Source: Effrenium voratum (Eukaryota; Sar; Dinophyceae; Suessiales; Symbiodiniaceae). Taken from it: 64,000 nucleotides of DNA. The stretch covers positions 390,033 to 454,032 of the forward strand of contig CAUJNA010003498.1 in NCBI GenBank assembly GCA_963377175.1, read 5' to 3'. The position numbers were made by a program, and so were the translations under genes. The notes beneath the pieces were generated by a model, which saw only the letters and a list, made by a program, of their open reading frames with translations, was not told the origin of the DNA and did no database searches. Every line of letters starts with the position of its first letter. Positions within the stretch are counted from its first letter, which is position 1. Shown piece after piece: positions 21,481-33,825 of the stretch.

Positions 21481-21740
21481 CAAACCCAGCCAAGCAGGAC
21501 AAACATAGCCCCCCTGACAAACGATTTGGGCAACACAGATGCAATCTATGACACCATGGAGAGAAGATCTGGCCAATGGAATCTTCGATGGGCTTTCGGC
21601 GCTATTCTTCCCACCTGCGGTCCTTTACTCTGTGGCCAAACACTATATATAAATATATATACACATATATTGGCAATGCTCCCGCTTGAAAAGTTAGCGG
21701 GCAACAGAAATCGCCTTGCCAGAGATCCAAAGCTGAGCTT

Positions 21741-22904
21741 TCACAATCGCCGACCCCACGTGGGCTCAACTTCCACCGTGCCAGGACCCAGCGCTGCATC
21801 GCCCGTGTCACGATAAGACTTGCCTCTCCAGTGGCTTGTCATGCCCTTCCGCATCTCACACAGCATGAACTCAAAGTGTAGAAGGGTGAGCGTCAGAGAT
21901 GCCAGAGGGAAACAGCTGGCGACACACTCTCTGAAACGTGCCCGCAAGCGAAGGCCAAACTCTGAATAAAACGTCGCCATGAGCAAAACAAGAATCAGCT
22001 TGGTTCCAGACGAGCTGGACTGCTTCTGTGTTCTGGGCACCTGCTCCTGGATGTGGCGGCATGCGCCGTTGGGCACGCATTCCAATAACTGGTGCATAGC
22101 TTCCCCTGCGCCCCACTCTGCGCAGATTGACTGCTCTAGCTTCCTCGAGCAACACAGACGGTTCTGCCTGGACCAACAAAACAGCGACCCAAAATATAAA
22201 CAAAATTGAGCTTTGAAGTGGCCAATGTTCGGCTGCGACAAAAAATACCTGCCGACGTCATCGCAAGTGAAGTGGCGATCTGTATCCAATTCAATGGAGG
22301 CAGTTGGCCGCGAAGGTGCAGTGGCGCCCTGCGCAGTGAAATCCCGCGAGGCCATTTCCTGAGCAATCGCCTTCAAAATTAAGGCATCGTCTGTCAAGCC
22401 AGCGCAAGTTTTGCGTATCCTCTGGGATGTCCGATCAAGTTCAAAGTGAATTTTGCATGTTCGCCGGGTGTAGATGGAAGGATAAAAATGGCCTTGGTAT
22501 ACCGCTTTGCCCGTTCCGAAGTCTCTGTCGAAAAAAGCTTCAATGATGCCCAGCCAGCGCTGCGCGGGCTCGGGCGTCTGGCTCTGCTGGAGCATCTCCA
22601 AGAAGGCCAGCAGGCATGGGGAACACTGCTCACAACACAGAAGCCCGCGATGACCGAACCGCGTGTCCAATGCGTCAACCAGTTTGCTTGGCAAGCCGGC
22701 AGTTCGCAAGTTTACGCCCCCTCCTCGCTTCTCCATGACTTGGTCGCAAAGAAGACAAAGGCCCTGCTGACTATTGCAGCTAACCATCTTCCTGACGCCA
22801 TCGACGTCGCTGGCCTTTTTAGCAGACTTCCTGGCCGTCTCAGTCGGGGTAACATCAGACGCCTTCACGCCCCGCAGCACCGAACGCAGCGGTGATCCTT
22901 CCAT
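21741..22904 (-). CDS. hypothetical Cys-rich protein, probably two exons
   Basis: A 387-codon minus frame is open throughout. The N-terminal part is basic, then come two Cys clusters (LCLLC and CCEQCSPC, about residues 50-100) that may bind zinc, then a mixed helical region. A likely 81-base intron lies inside (22248 to 22168): donor GGCAG|GTATTT, acceptor GTCCAG|GCAG. It is a multiple of three and in phase, which explains why the frame stays open. The C-terminal part contains a hydrophobic helix (TKLILVLLMATFYSEFG). No family is recognised. The 3' end may extend by splicing. Confidence 0.55.
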   Translation of the reverse strand: MEGSPLRSVLRGVKASDVTPTETARKSAKKASDVDGVRKMVSCNSQQGLCLLCDQVMEKRGGGVNLRTAGLPSKLVDALDTRFGHRGLLCCEQCSPCLLAFLEMLQQSQTPEPAQRWLGIIEAFFDRDFGTGKAVYQGHFYPSIYTRRTCKIHFELDRTSQRIRKTCAGLTDDALILKAIAQEMASRDFTAQGATAPSRPTASIELDTDRHFTCDDVGRYFLSQPNIGHFKAQFCLYFGSLFCWSRQNRLCCSRKLEQSICAEWGAGEAMHQLLECVPNGACRHIQEQVPRTQKQSSSSGTKLILVLLMATFYSEFGLRLRARFRECVASCFPLASLTLTLLHFEFMLCEMRKGMTSHWRGKSYRDTGDAALGPGTVEVEPTWGRRL

Positions 22905-23244
22905 CCCTAAGGCGCTTCACTAAAGACAAGGTTCTGGACCAAAGAAATAGTTGTCGTGACTGTGTGCGACTTACCTCTTACGTTCCTCTTGTCGTGCGCA
23001 AGTCTGCCCGACTATTATCTTATTGATGCGCTTCTTTTTCGATCCAGCTGCGGCACGAACCAGATAACTCACCCGTGGACGAGCTTACCATCGCGAGCAC
23101 ATGCGCCATCCTTCTTCCTAGGGTCAGTTCCCGCGCTAAACGGACCAGCAGAACCAAGCGTCCTGAGCGCTGGCTAGGCGTCCTGGAAGTTTTTGTTGAC
23201 AGAGACTTCGAAACGAGCACAGTCGGAACGAGTCACATCGCTTG

Positions 23245-23480
23245 AGTCCGCGAGTCGCACGCGAGGTACGCGTTCGCAGCCCAAGCTCGAAAATCGCAAC
23301 TTGTCAGCTCGAAAGTAGTACGCGAAGTACACTTACTCAGCTCCAGCGAGAAAGATTGCAGCTTTCCAGTAAGAAAGTAGTACGCGAAGTCCTTTTCCGG
23401 TGCTCCGGCCTGAAAATCACAGCCTTTGAAGGACAAAAGGGGCGCTTCTCGCGAAGCTCACCTTACGCAGCTCCGGCCCA
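23245..23480. repeat. degenerate short tandem repeat with GTAGTACGCGAAGT
   Basis: Phrases AAAGTAGTACGCGAAGT and GCTCGAAAATCGCA recur with 60-80 base spacing and many substitutions. No gene is visible. Confidence 0.5.
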
Positions 23481-23535
23481 AGCAGCGCCAGCTACCTAGA
23501 GACCCAAAAAACTGTAAATTCGTCGTGTCCTGGTG

Positions 23536-23600
23536 GAAACATCGTGTTTTTAGGGATATGCCACGAAAACATCGTGTTTCCCTGAAAAACATCGTGTTTT
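23536..23600. repeat. three AAACA-TCG-TGTTT mini-hairpins
   Basis: The 13-base palindrome AAACATCGTGTTT occurs at about 23537, 23567 and 23587, each able to form a 5-bp stem with a TCG loop. Confidence 0.7.
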
Positions 23601-23984
23601 CAGCACCGATACCTTTCAGGCCGTTCCCGGGCTTTCCTGCCTGAAACGACCATGCTTGCACACTACAAACGGGCATGCCTTTCAAACATGAGCGCTGGAG
23701 CGCTGGAGAAGGCTTGTGTTGGGGGATATGTTCAGGCATGGCCCATGTACGACCCGCGAATGCTCCATTGCCACATGGTATACAGGGTGTACAAGCAGAA
23801 AAGTAGATGCCATGCTGCAGGCCCTGCAAACGGGAGTTTGGAACGTCATGTTGCATGTGTAAGCTGGACTTGGCAGGTGTTTTGGGGAAAACCGCCAGGC
23901 ACGACACTTTTCGAAGGCTTTGGCGGGGGAAAGTTGGGGACCCCGTGGAAATTGGGAGAGAGCCCGTGGAATACCCGTAGGCAA

Positions 23985-25884
23985 CCCGAAATGAAGCCAC
24001 CACCCACCACTCCACCCAACCACGGCAGGCCTGGTTGTTCTTGCCCAACGGAGACGGAGCCATTCTCTGCCACGGAGCCACCTGTCTAGAGCACCCAATC
24101 AGCCACCCATTTACCTGGATATATTCAGGGGTGTCAGGTTCTCTGCGGTGGTGAAAGCCGACCCCAGCCAAGGGTTCTCGAAAGGACAAACGATTGGCTT
24201 GCGCCTGGCTCCGACAAGCAAACGCCCATCAACGTGGCAAGCCCAGCGAAGCAGCTGAAAAAAAACTGTTCTCGAGCGGTCCCCCAGTAGATAGGTATTG
24301 TCGACGGACGACCGGCCATCGACAGTTTGGGGCTGATGCACTGTCGATTTCGTACGTGTCATGACTTTTCCCTGTAGGCAGCTTGCGTCGATGGACGACC
24401 GGCCATCGACATCGCCAAAGTCAAATGGGACTGGCACCAACCCCCTTGGCTTCCCGAGCTGTGTGTCAGTACGAGAGTCCCTTTTCTTTCAAAACAGGCC
24501 CTCTAAAGGGCGTGTCAAACTAAGGGAGGACGCGTTAAACAAAGCCCCCCAAACCTGACAACGATGTGGTGGCACTTTTAGGACTTTTGGGGGCATCCTC
24601 TGCAAAGTGCGCCCAAACTAGATTCTCGCATCCCCCCAGGCGGCCACGACAACTTGGTCTCAACGAGGTCTCAACTTGGTCTAAACTGGGTCACAGCGAA
24701 GCCGAAATGAAGCCCTCCCTCTAAAGGGCGTGTCAAACCAAGGGGGGACGCGTTAAACAAAGCCCCCCAAACCTGACAACGATGTGGTGGCACTTTTAGG
24801 ACTTTTGGGGGCATCCTCTGCAAAGTGCGCCCAAACTAGATTCTCGCATCCCCCCAGGCGGCCACGACAACTTGGTCTCAACGAGGTCTCAACTTGGTCT
24901 AAACTAGGTCACAGCGAAGCCGAAATGAAGCCACCCACCACTCCACCCAACCACGGCAGGCCTGGTTGTTCTTGCCCAACGGAGACCGAGCCATTCTCTG
25001 CCACGGAGCCACCTGTCTAGAGCACCCAGTCAGCCACCCATTTACCTGGATATATTCAGGGGTGTCAAGTTCTCTGCGGTGGTGAAAGCCGACCCCAGCC
25101 AAGGGTTCTCGAAAGGACAAACGATTGGCTTGCACCTGGGCTCCGACAAGCAAACGCCCACCAACATGGCAAGCCCAGCGAAGCAGCTTTAAAAAAAAAC
25201 TGTTCTCGAGCGCTCCCCCAGTAGACAGGTATTGTCGACGGACGACCGGCCATCGACAGTTTGGGGCTGATGCACTGTCGATTTCGTACGTGTCATGACT
25301 TTTCCCTGTAGGCAGCTTGCGTCGATGGACGACCGGCCATCGACATCGCCAAAGTCAAATGGGACTGGCACCAACCCCCTTGGCTTCCCGAGCTGTGTGT
25401 CAGTACGAGAGTCCCTTTTCTGTCAAAACAGGCCCTCTAAAGGGCGTGTCAAACCAAGGGGGGACGCGTTAAACAAAGCCCCCCAAACCTGACAACGATG
25501 AGGTGGCACTTTTAGGACTTTTGGGGGCATCCTCTGCAAAGTGCGCCCAAACTAGATTCTCGCATCCCCCCAGGCGGCCACGACAACTTGGTCTCAACGA
25601 GGTCCCAACTTGGTCTAAACTGGGTCACAGCGAAGCCGAAATGAAGCCACCCACCACTCCACCCAACCACGGCAGGCCTGGTTGTTCTTGCCCAACGGAG
25701 ACCGAGCCATTCTCTGCCACGGAGCCACCTGTCTAGAGCACCCAGTCAGCCACCCATTTACCTGGATATATTCAGGGGTGTCAAGTTCTCTGCGGTGGTG
25801 AAAGCCGACCCCAGCCAAGGGTTCTCGAAAGGACAAACGATTGGCTTGCACCTGGGCTCCGACAAGCAAACGCCCACCAACATG
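23985..25884. repeat. tandem array of a 716-bp unit (segments A and B)
   Basis: Segment A (about 500 bp, starting GAAATGAAGCCACC) occurs at 23985-24502, 24921-25436 and truncated at 25637-25884. Segment B (about 200-218 bp, starting CTAAAGGGCGTGTCAAAC) occurs at 24503, 24721 and 25437. The A+B period is 716 bases. Copies differ by few substitutions, so the expansion is recent. Each complete A carries two copies of GTCGAYGGACGACCGGCCAT about 90 bases apart, with the short palindrome GTCGATGG/CCATCGAC. Open frames within are repeat products. Confidence 0.88.
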
Positions 25885-27450
25885 GCAAGTCCAAAGCAGG
25901 CCTGCAGCGTGTTCTTGCTTCGGCGATGCGCCGCTGAAGTTGTGCGAGCCCACTTTGGAAGGGCCTGTGCGTTGAAATCAACCACTTCCCTGCGAAGCTT
26001 CGTCAAGGGGGGGTGTTGTGCCAGCAGAGTGGTTGCTAAGTCCACTGCGACAAGGTGTCTCTGGGTCTTGCCCGGTCCCAAGGAACTGCAGCGCGTCTCC
26101 AAGCACCTCAGCCAGGCGGCCAGGCGTGAGCAAGCAAAAAGGACACTGGCGCGCGAGGGCCTGGCCTCCAGTCTCGTGAAAGGGCTCGGTGACGCGTGCC
26201 GGCCTGGCCTCCTTGCCTTCTCAGGGGACTCCTCAGCAAAACCACAGACTGTGAGTATGTGCTAAGGAAGCAGCCTCTGCAACGGCCACAAGATCTGAAG
26301 CCTGTTGAGCAGAGCTACATCGTGCTGATGAAAGATCGACCTAACGACCAAGCCTGCTTGGTTTGCTTGGCTTGCGTTGCCTAGGAAGCGGCCAAGAACA
26401 ACGCCATTCAGTGTGACCTGACACTACTCAGCCTGCCTCCCATACCTTCTTCTCCTCCAGCACCCTGGACTGCTTCGGAGGCCGTGTCGCCCACACCCAG
26501 GGCGAGCCCGTCCCGAACCTTAGGCATCTGCGCCCCCGAAGTAATTTGGGGAACCCAAAGAAACACAAAGCTCACTTTCATGGACCCAGCACGTGTCTAA
26601 GGTTGGCGCGCATAGGCTTCGTGCCACGACTTGCGCGTGGCGCCACTCATTGTGACGGTCTCCAAGCAACACCTTGAAGCACATGCCGACACGATAAAGA
26701 CGTACGCGCGCGCAAGCCTACGATGAAGAAGCGTGAAGAAATGCGCACATAACCAAGGTCCGAGGTCGGCGCCGGACACGCCACGCTTTCATGGCATCGT
26801 CCCAGCGGATGCCCTCGCATCTCTCCGTGCAGCCGCGAATGCCCTCAGCGAAGAAAGGCCACGGTGACGAACATGCAATGAAATGCTGCGCGCAAGCCAC
26901 TGGGTTTCGAGCGCAGATGGACGGAGCCGTTGGCCCCTCCATCCCGCCCTGCGTGAACACCCTGCACCAAAAAAAAAGAAGCCAAAATGGCTGCGCGAAT
27001 GCCGCACTGCCGGAGAGGGCCCCTCATTTCTCTTCTGGGGTTTGCGAGTAGCGGAATCATAAAGCAAGATTTGTTAAGCGACGGATGGGAAAAAGCAAAG
27101 AGGACTCACAAACAACAGCACTCAATTTTCCTAAAGCAATAAGCCCATGTCCTCTGCTGGAACTTTGGAGGGACGTCGGACAGCATGTTTCTTTGGCTCC
27201 AAGCCAGGGTTTGGAGGGGGGGGGGCTTGGACGTTGTTTCGAGCAAAGGTCGCGTGTGTCATATTTACCAACATGCCTTTGTAGGCCTGGTAGGCCTCTC
27301 AGGACAACGTTAGAATTGTCGGACTCCATGACTTTATTGATACCGGCTGTTAGCCTGCCCCAGCGTGATTTCGTGCAATTCCCGGATCGACTGAGGCCAA
27401 TTTTGACATGCACTGAGGCCAAATGTATGCATTTTTTTTGTGGGGCGCGT
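25885..27450. other. intergenic with one weak exon candidate
   Basis: On the minus strand at about 26760-26900 a frame reads EGIRWDDAMKAWRVRRR, which resembles the first strands of an AP2-type DNA-binding domain. No second half could be joined. The rest shows no supported coding signal. Confidence 0.3.
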
Positions 27451-27462
27451 CGCCGCGCCACG

Positions 27463-27465
27463 CTC

Positions 27466-27503
<38 letters not shown>

Positions 27504-27513
27504 TCTCTCTCTG
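27463..27513. repeat. (CT)n microsatellite
   Basis: CT dinucleotide tract with one CCC interruption. Confidence 0.95.
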
Positions 27514-27962
27514 TCACGTGTCGACAGTGACTAGGCGTGATTTGGCGCGTTTTGCTCCCTCGTCAAAAGTCGAAAGTGAATTTGTCGGACTTGTCGTACC
27601 CATCATGTTGTATGTATGCTTACCGGATTCCCCAAACGAACATTTGGTCTACTAACATCAAAGTTGCTTCCGAGGCCAAAGTTCTCGAATGTGCGCAAAT
27701 AGCACTAGCATGGACGCGCTTTAAACTTCTCCGTGCAGAGAGAAATAGAGAGAAGCCCGAGGCCTCCCCTGAACCCTGGTTTGGGGCTTTGAGCTGACTC
27801 GAGCCCTCCCAGTCCTGTCCCAAGTTGAGGCTCCGTGCCCAGGATCGCGTTGTGTGCCAGAACGATAGAAGGACCAGGAGCCAACATGACCATGCCGGCA
27901 AAAGCTTCGCAACAAACGAGGCAATCCCCTAGACACATCTAAGCGAAAATACTCCATGTTCC

Positions 27963-28165
27963 CACGAAATAAAATGGGGGGGGCCCAGACCCACGTAAAC
28001 CCTGGACCCCTTAGCCGCCCCTTGGCCATCCCCCGGAAAAAACCTAAAACTGAAATAGATTCGAGGGGCCCAACCCCTCCGAGCCAAATAAAATGAGGTC
28101 GTGTATCAAGACCCCAGGCCCCCCCCATTTTATTTTGAACATCGACCGTCTATGGTATAAAGGCA
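27963..28165. repeat. GGGGGGCCC-rich dispersed element, copy 2 (inverted)
   Basis: It carries ATAAAATGGGGGGGGCCC at one end and ACATCGACCGTCTAT at the other, the reverse complement of the end of the copy near 12.82 kb. Confidence 0.55.
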
Positions 28166-28924
28166 TATGCATTGATGTAAACTCCGCAGGGCATGGAACC
28201 GTTCAAATCTCCAAAATGGTGCTCGGCTTCATGGCCTCCCTTTGAGTGACAACTCCGAAACAGGAACTACACCCACATGGCCCCACGCGTTACAAAAACT
28301 CTCCCAAATTAAATGGTTCCATCGACGTCCATCGAAGGGTCAATTGGAATTCATACCCAAATCAGACGGAATCCCGCTTCTTGGCAGCACCTCAGCTTTT
28401 TGCTGATCAAAATGGGGGAAGTCCCCAAAATGGTGGTCTTCCTTTTGGTCTCCCTTTAAATATTCCTCTAAACCTACCTGAAAACAGATGTACTCACGAG
28501 GCTTTCGCTTTGCCCGCTCCTGCACTGGGATGACCGGCGTTGGCGGCTCCTCCTCGGGTCGCAGGACCTGCCATTGGTGAGCCAGGAAAACTCCGAGTCT
28601 TGGACCAGGCCGAGGGTGGCGGACGCTGGTCTGTCAGGTGGTTGCTCGCTTGGTCACCTGTGTGTGGCAGTTTGTTGGATAGCTTTAAACTGTTGGTCTC
28701 TTGCTTCAAACACATCGCTACATGACCCCCCAAGGATGAAACGGGCGGCGAACCCGGAAGCCGGTGCCTCCGGAGTTCCGGCCGCAGGCCTCGCTCGAAA
28801 GCACGTGGAACTAGGGAACGTGCATCCAATCTGACTGTGCTATGAATCAAACGGAGGCCTTAAAGAAGCTATTATATTTGTGACTATCGCTATTCCATGG
28901 TTGACTGACTGTTCTATGCATTTC

Positions 28925-29560
28925 AGGAAGAAAGCTCGTTTCAACAAGTCGTGAATCGGGAAAACAAACATCTCGCAAGCAGTAGGACTGGTTGCTACAG
29001 AAAACTCTGCTTCAGGAAAGGCGATTTCAGCGAGATCTGTTTCAGGAAGCCCCGAAACCTTCAGGAAGCTGTGTTTCAGGGCATGACTTTCAGGAAGCCT
29101 GGTTTCAGAAGCACTCAATCATGTCCGGCACTGTATCTGTATCACCCTATCTGGCGGGCCTTCTATAAACAGCCGGAGCTGAAATGACTATCACCAGTCT
29201 GACGGCTTGTCCTCTGGCGGGCCTCAAATCATCTTTTTCTGAGGCTATCACCATCCTCACTGACTGTTGCATGAACAACGGGGAGACGCAAGCTAGATCC
29301 TTTCCGTGGCTTCATCAAGTTGATAGACTCAGTCCTTTTGGAAAGCTGGGGAAGGCAAGTTTCGGGAAGTCTTGATTCAAAGCTAGCTGTTGTTACAGGA
29401 AGCCCTGTTTCGGAAAGCTCAGGCAGCGATTCAGAAAGATCTGTGTCAGGAGCTCGCGTCAGGACGACCTTTTCCATTTCAGGCAGCGTGTTTCCGAACA
29501 CAAACGAGCGTCCGAAGTGGCTGTTTTGGGAAACCAGTTCAATATGATTTATGGCAAGAA
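28925..29560. repeat. irregular array of TTTCAGGAAGC units
   Basis: TTTCAGGAAGC and close variants recur about ten times with 15-45 base spacing. On the minus strand this gives frames rich in LPE and SE(S/T) repeats (29229-29633 and 28840-29118), but start, stop and splice context are lacking. Confidence 0.55.
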
Positions 29561-29924
29561 AGAAGTTTCCTGGGACAACTGGCTCGGGAGGATAGTACGC
29601 ATCGAACATCCAAAATGTTCCTGACCTGTCCAACGAATATCGGGGTTCGTCACTCGGCTCAAAAACAACTCTTCACCCACCCAAGCAGACTGGACTCTTT
29701 TTCGTCACCTGAGACTGGACGTGCTTCCGTGCTTCCCACTGTGTCGCTGAATGTCCTGTGCCATCTTAATTGAGCGTTCTGAACTGAACACCGGGTGAGA
29801 TTCACTGGTGCCCTCGGCTTCAGGGTGCCATTCAAGCACGTTTCAACAACTATTCTTTCACCTCCATGTAAGTTTACCTCCAAGTGGGGCCGGCTCCCTT
29901 TCAACACCCCACCCCTGGCACAAA

Positions 29925-30060
29925 GGCTGCGGCAGCGGCAGCGGCTGCAGCGGCTGCAGCGGCTGCAGCGGCTGCAGCGGCTGGAGCTGGAGAGGCTGCA
30001 ACGGCGGGGGCGGTGGTTGCGGCAGCTCCAGCGACTGGAGGAAGGGCACCTCGCGACGCA
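29925..30060 (+). CDS. candidate low-complexity exon over a GCTGCAGCG repeat
   Basis: After a CACAAAG|G acceptor the sequence is a (GGCTGCAGC)n repeat. Two plus-strand frames are open, one Ala-rich and one LQRLQRLQR-like. It may be an exon or only a microsatellite. Confidence 0.25.
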
Positions 30061-30099
30061 GCGCTCCACGCAGGCCTTTTTCGCCAGCAAATCCAGACA

Positions 30100-31690
30100 A
30101 AGCCGCCATTCTAGGGCTTGATTCCTTTTCCATTCTTTTCAACCATCGTTCTTTTCAAAAACCGCATCCGTTCTCCCTGGGATTCTGGAGGTCTTCTAGA
30201 AACATCCCTAGAAAGAATGGGGAAGGTACCCCGAGAACCATGGCAGGGGCCAGCCTTAGAAGAAAGCAAGCCAAAAATGGGCTCAAGCCCCCCGAAATGT
30301 TCGAAAGTAATGCCGGGGATAGCCACCCAAACTTAGGGGACTCAGAGTTGCCAAACGGAGTCCTTGGGGGGGCAAATAGCTGGCCCTTATGTTGGATCCC
30401 CTAATGGAAACACCCAATAGCAGGTCCATAGTCGACAAACTCGGTCAGGGCAATTAGATCTCTCCCTGATGAGGACTGTGCATCCATTTGCATGTGTCGC
30501 TCATGACAAATAACCATCCGGAGAATTACCTATTTGCACACTGCACAACTGCATGGGTATCACATGTAGACAGAACAGTTGCCACAAAAACAAAACACAC
30601 AAACAACAACAACAACTACAGGCCTCAGTTGATCCGGGAATCTACTCCCCACTCCGGCATTTGCCGATGCGGATCATGATCATGGCGGATATAACCAGTG
30701 CGAATGCCAAGGCACGGGTGGCACTTCTCGCGGCAGGCGCCGCGCCTCCAAGAATTGCAGGCGCTCCTGGGTTCGAATCGGATTAATGGTCGGAGTCGAG
30801 TCGCGTCAGCATCAAATTCGGGAGGGCTTTCGAAACGGTTGGGAGGGCCCATGAGCTTCAGCATCCAGAAGCGACAAGCGAGTAACAGCCCAAACCAGAG
30901 AGACTCGCGCAGGCAGAAAATGCCGGCAAGAGGCCACCCCGGTCACAGGAGTGCTCGTCACACCTCAGAAGCAATTTGGTTGGGCCAAGTGCGCACGGAT
31001 CGCATGTCTGAACTTCCTAGATCAGGATGTCTTGTGAGGCGCGCCACGCTAGAGACAAACTGTGCTGACTTACCACCGGCGCGAAAACCAATTCGCACGC
31101 ATGCCGAGGTCGGCCAAGGCACCTCCACTGGTCCTCTGTACGGCCGGAAGCTTGACTTGAGTCGGAGGAAGCTGCTCCCAAAGGACGCCCTGGCCGAGCT
31201 TAGCCACTCGGCCGGGAAATGCCTTGATTTTGGTCCCCGAAACGCACGAAGAAGAAAAAATGCGCGTCCCAAACAAAGGTCGTCCGATGCGCGACCGCTC
31301 GTGTTGCCGCCTGGTCATCGATGACGTCCAGATTGGCTTCAATCGAGGACTGTCCTAAGGCTGTCGGCCACGCCAAGGGAACACTAGTTCAAAGGGAGAA
31401 ATCGTTTTGACCCATAGCCACATTTCTAGAAGAGGATCTACACTCTCCACATGTTCATCTGCCCTGAAAGCGATGGAACTTGTGAACCGTGGCTCAAGTC
31501 CCAACAGGGCAACCACAAAAACACACCCTGAGAGCATGGAATCCCCCGAGGCCGCGCAAACGCACCAGCTCTGAGAAAAGCACTCACGCCACATCGCCAG
31601 GGTGCATCTGGTGGCCCGTGCCCGACCTTCAGAGTTCCATGGCAGATGTCAGCGGCTCTCTGGCGTAACCTGGACCCTCCCATGATTCGA
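30100..31690. other. intergenic stretch, no supported gene
   Basis: Frames near 30.7-31.3 kb on both strands are open but contain no domain and overlap each other. Confidence 0.4.
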
Positions 31691-31696
31691 TCAAAC

Positions 31697-31860
31697 AAAC
31701 AAACAAACAAACAAACAAACAAACAAACAAGCAAACAAGCAAACAAGCAAACTGCACAGCAAGGAAACAAACAGAACAAACAAACAAGTGCACAAACGCA
31801 CAAATAAACTAACACAACAAAAGAACAAAAAGACAAGCAAGCAACTGAACCAGCAAACAA
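31697..31860. repeat. (AAAC)n degenerate microsatellite
   Basis: A clean CAAA tetranucleotide array (31697-31735) decays into CAAG- and CACA-interrupted sequence. Confidence 0.9.
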
Positions 31861-31869
31861 ATCACAGAA

Positions 31870-32620
31870 AGCAGCCAGGGACGCCATGGTGGCCAACATT
31901 GTGAGGAATGCATTGGCTGGAACATATTCAAACAATTTGAAACAAATCCCTTGAAGCCTTCCCCCCCAGGGTGGCAAAGCGCGGCTTCAGCCGAGGAGCC
32001 ACCACTCCTTGCGGGTTGATGGACGCGGAGTTGGTCTCACTCTCTCAAGCTAGACAATAAGCCAGGTAAGGTATCCCCATCTCTATCATGACAAAAAAAA
32101 AGTTGCACGCGCCATGAAGGGCGATGCTAAACCTGTTTGGAACTGCGTCAGAAACTCCGTGGACCAGTTGGCTATTCATTTTACAATTTATGAGCCCACA
32201 AAAAGGCTCGTTTCCTTTGGGTGTCCCTTTCACAGGCCACCCTCACAACAAAGACTCATCCATTGGCGTGGGTGAATTTCAGCTTGGCATCTGATCTCTG
32301 TCACAACAAACAAGATATTTCCGGGCTTCGCAAGCAGCTGCCGAAGATAAACCCCATGTCACGTTTGTTGGGTCAATTTCCATAGGTGTAGTCAAGCAGA
32401 AAAAGTCCAGGTTTGCCCCACTCAACTAGATTGCTCCATGTTCAAACGCGAATACTGTGTGAAAGAAGGGCCAAATCATATCCCTTTGTCCAGTTGTTTC
32501 ATTGAATTCGGGTTGGTTGGATTACGAACCTTTCGGACGACTCCCACGTGTCCAGTTGTTCAAATTTGTCTCTTGCTTCATCTTGAAATTCGCCAAACTT
32601 GCACATAAATCCCAAAATGG
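31870..32620. other. intergenic stretch, nothing supported
   Basis: No domain, repeat or matched splice pair was seen. Confidence 0.45.
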
Positions 32621-32624
32621 GTCT

Positions 32625-32880
32625 GTTGTTTTTCCCCAACAGCTGAAAGCTTTGGGTCTCAGCCCACATAGGCTCCGGGGTGGTCCGGGGCGGCCCTGAG
32701 GTAAGGGTTCCATGAGGGTTCCACGAGGGTTCCACCAGGGTTGCACCAGGGTTGCACCAGGGTTCCACCAGGGTTCCACCAGCGTTCCACCAGGGTTCCA
32801 CGAGGTTCTGCGAGGGCGGGGTGGTGCGAGCACTAAAACGAGCGCCGCATGCTGTTGGGGATATCACCTGAGCTTATTTT
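32625..32880 (+). repeat. dispersed VNTR element, copy 2
   Basis: It has the same ends as the 10.3 kb copy (TTTTTCCCCAACAGCTGAAAG ... TATCACCTGAGCTTATTT). The internal array is longer, with about nine GGTTCCACCAG-type units. Confidence 0.75.
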
Positions 32881-33128
32881 ATGGTACCGGTTTTGCAGGG
32901 AAGCCAAAAGGAAACCAACCACTCTGATGCGTTTCCCCATTTTCAGAGCACCCCAGGTATTTCTGCTGTCATCCAACCGTCCCAGCGAGGCTCCAGAGAT
33001 CCACTCGGCGCCGTCCCCACGCAGGCGCACGCGGGAGGCCACCGCTGGGGCGGTGGGCTGTGCCTGTCAGGAGAAAAGCGCGTGGCCGAAAGGGCGAAGC
33101 GTGTTTGGGTATAAAGTGGCATAGGCCT

Positions 33129-33228
33129 CCATTTGCTTAAGTTCCCTGGAAAAAATATATGTCTAATAGTAATAGATTCCATTTAAAACCAACAGGGGAC
33201 AATAATAAAAATAATATGAACCAAATGG
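33129..33228. repeat. CCATTTG-bounded short element, copy 2
   Basis: Starts CCATTTGCTTAAGTTCCCTGG and ends CCAAATGG; aligned along its length with 12258-12361. Confidence 0.6.
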
Positions 33229-33825
33229 AAGTAGGATTGCTCCATATTGTGCTTTGTTTTAATGGTTTATGACAGCTTAAGAGGCTTAGCGTTCAGAGTT
33301 TGGGGTTCAATCGGCTGTTTCCACCCAATGTGCGTGATTCATGCGTTCAGTTTCAATCATGGCCACGGAGCATCCCAGCGTGTTTTGCGGGGGAGTCACC
33401 TCTTCAAGGGGTCGCAACAGCCAAACACACATGAGAATAGGAACCGTCCAGAGAGGCGGCCTGGCGTCCTGGTCGGGGAGCAAATTGCTGTGGCCAGCTG
33501 CGTGAGTCCTAATCAAAGGCGCGACCCCAAGCAGCAGAGCAAGCAAGAGCAGCAGAGGGTTAAATGCAGCGAGCACCGCACAAAGGGCCCAAAGGCGCGA
33601 ACTGAAGGTTGAGGGGCCAAGGAAAACATGCATTGCGCACAATTGGCCAAAGCCCGTTGAGACTCGGCTCCACAGATTGAAGAAAGGGTCCACATTCAAT
33701 TACCTGATAGCTTATAAATCTTCGCATCCAATTCATCCAACAAGCAGGATGTGTCCTTTCGGTTTCCCTTTTGGTTGTCCTTTTTCGCCTCCCTTGCGGC
33801 GTTCCTCTTCAGATCGAGCCCGTTT

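Noticed and set aside
26979..26999. Minus-strand match to the dinoflagellate spliced leader core AGCCATTTTGGCT
   Set aside because: Only the palindromic centre matches; the sequences before and after it do not, and no retrocopied cDNA follows.
30680..30785. tRNA-like GGTTCGAATC near 30771
   Set aside because: No A box at suitable spacing and no cloverleaf.
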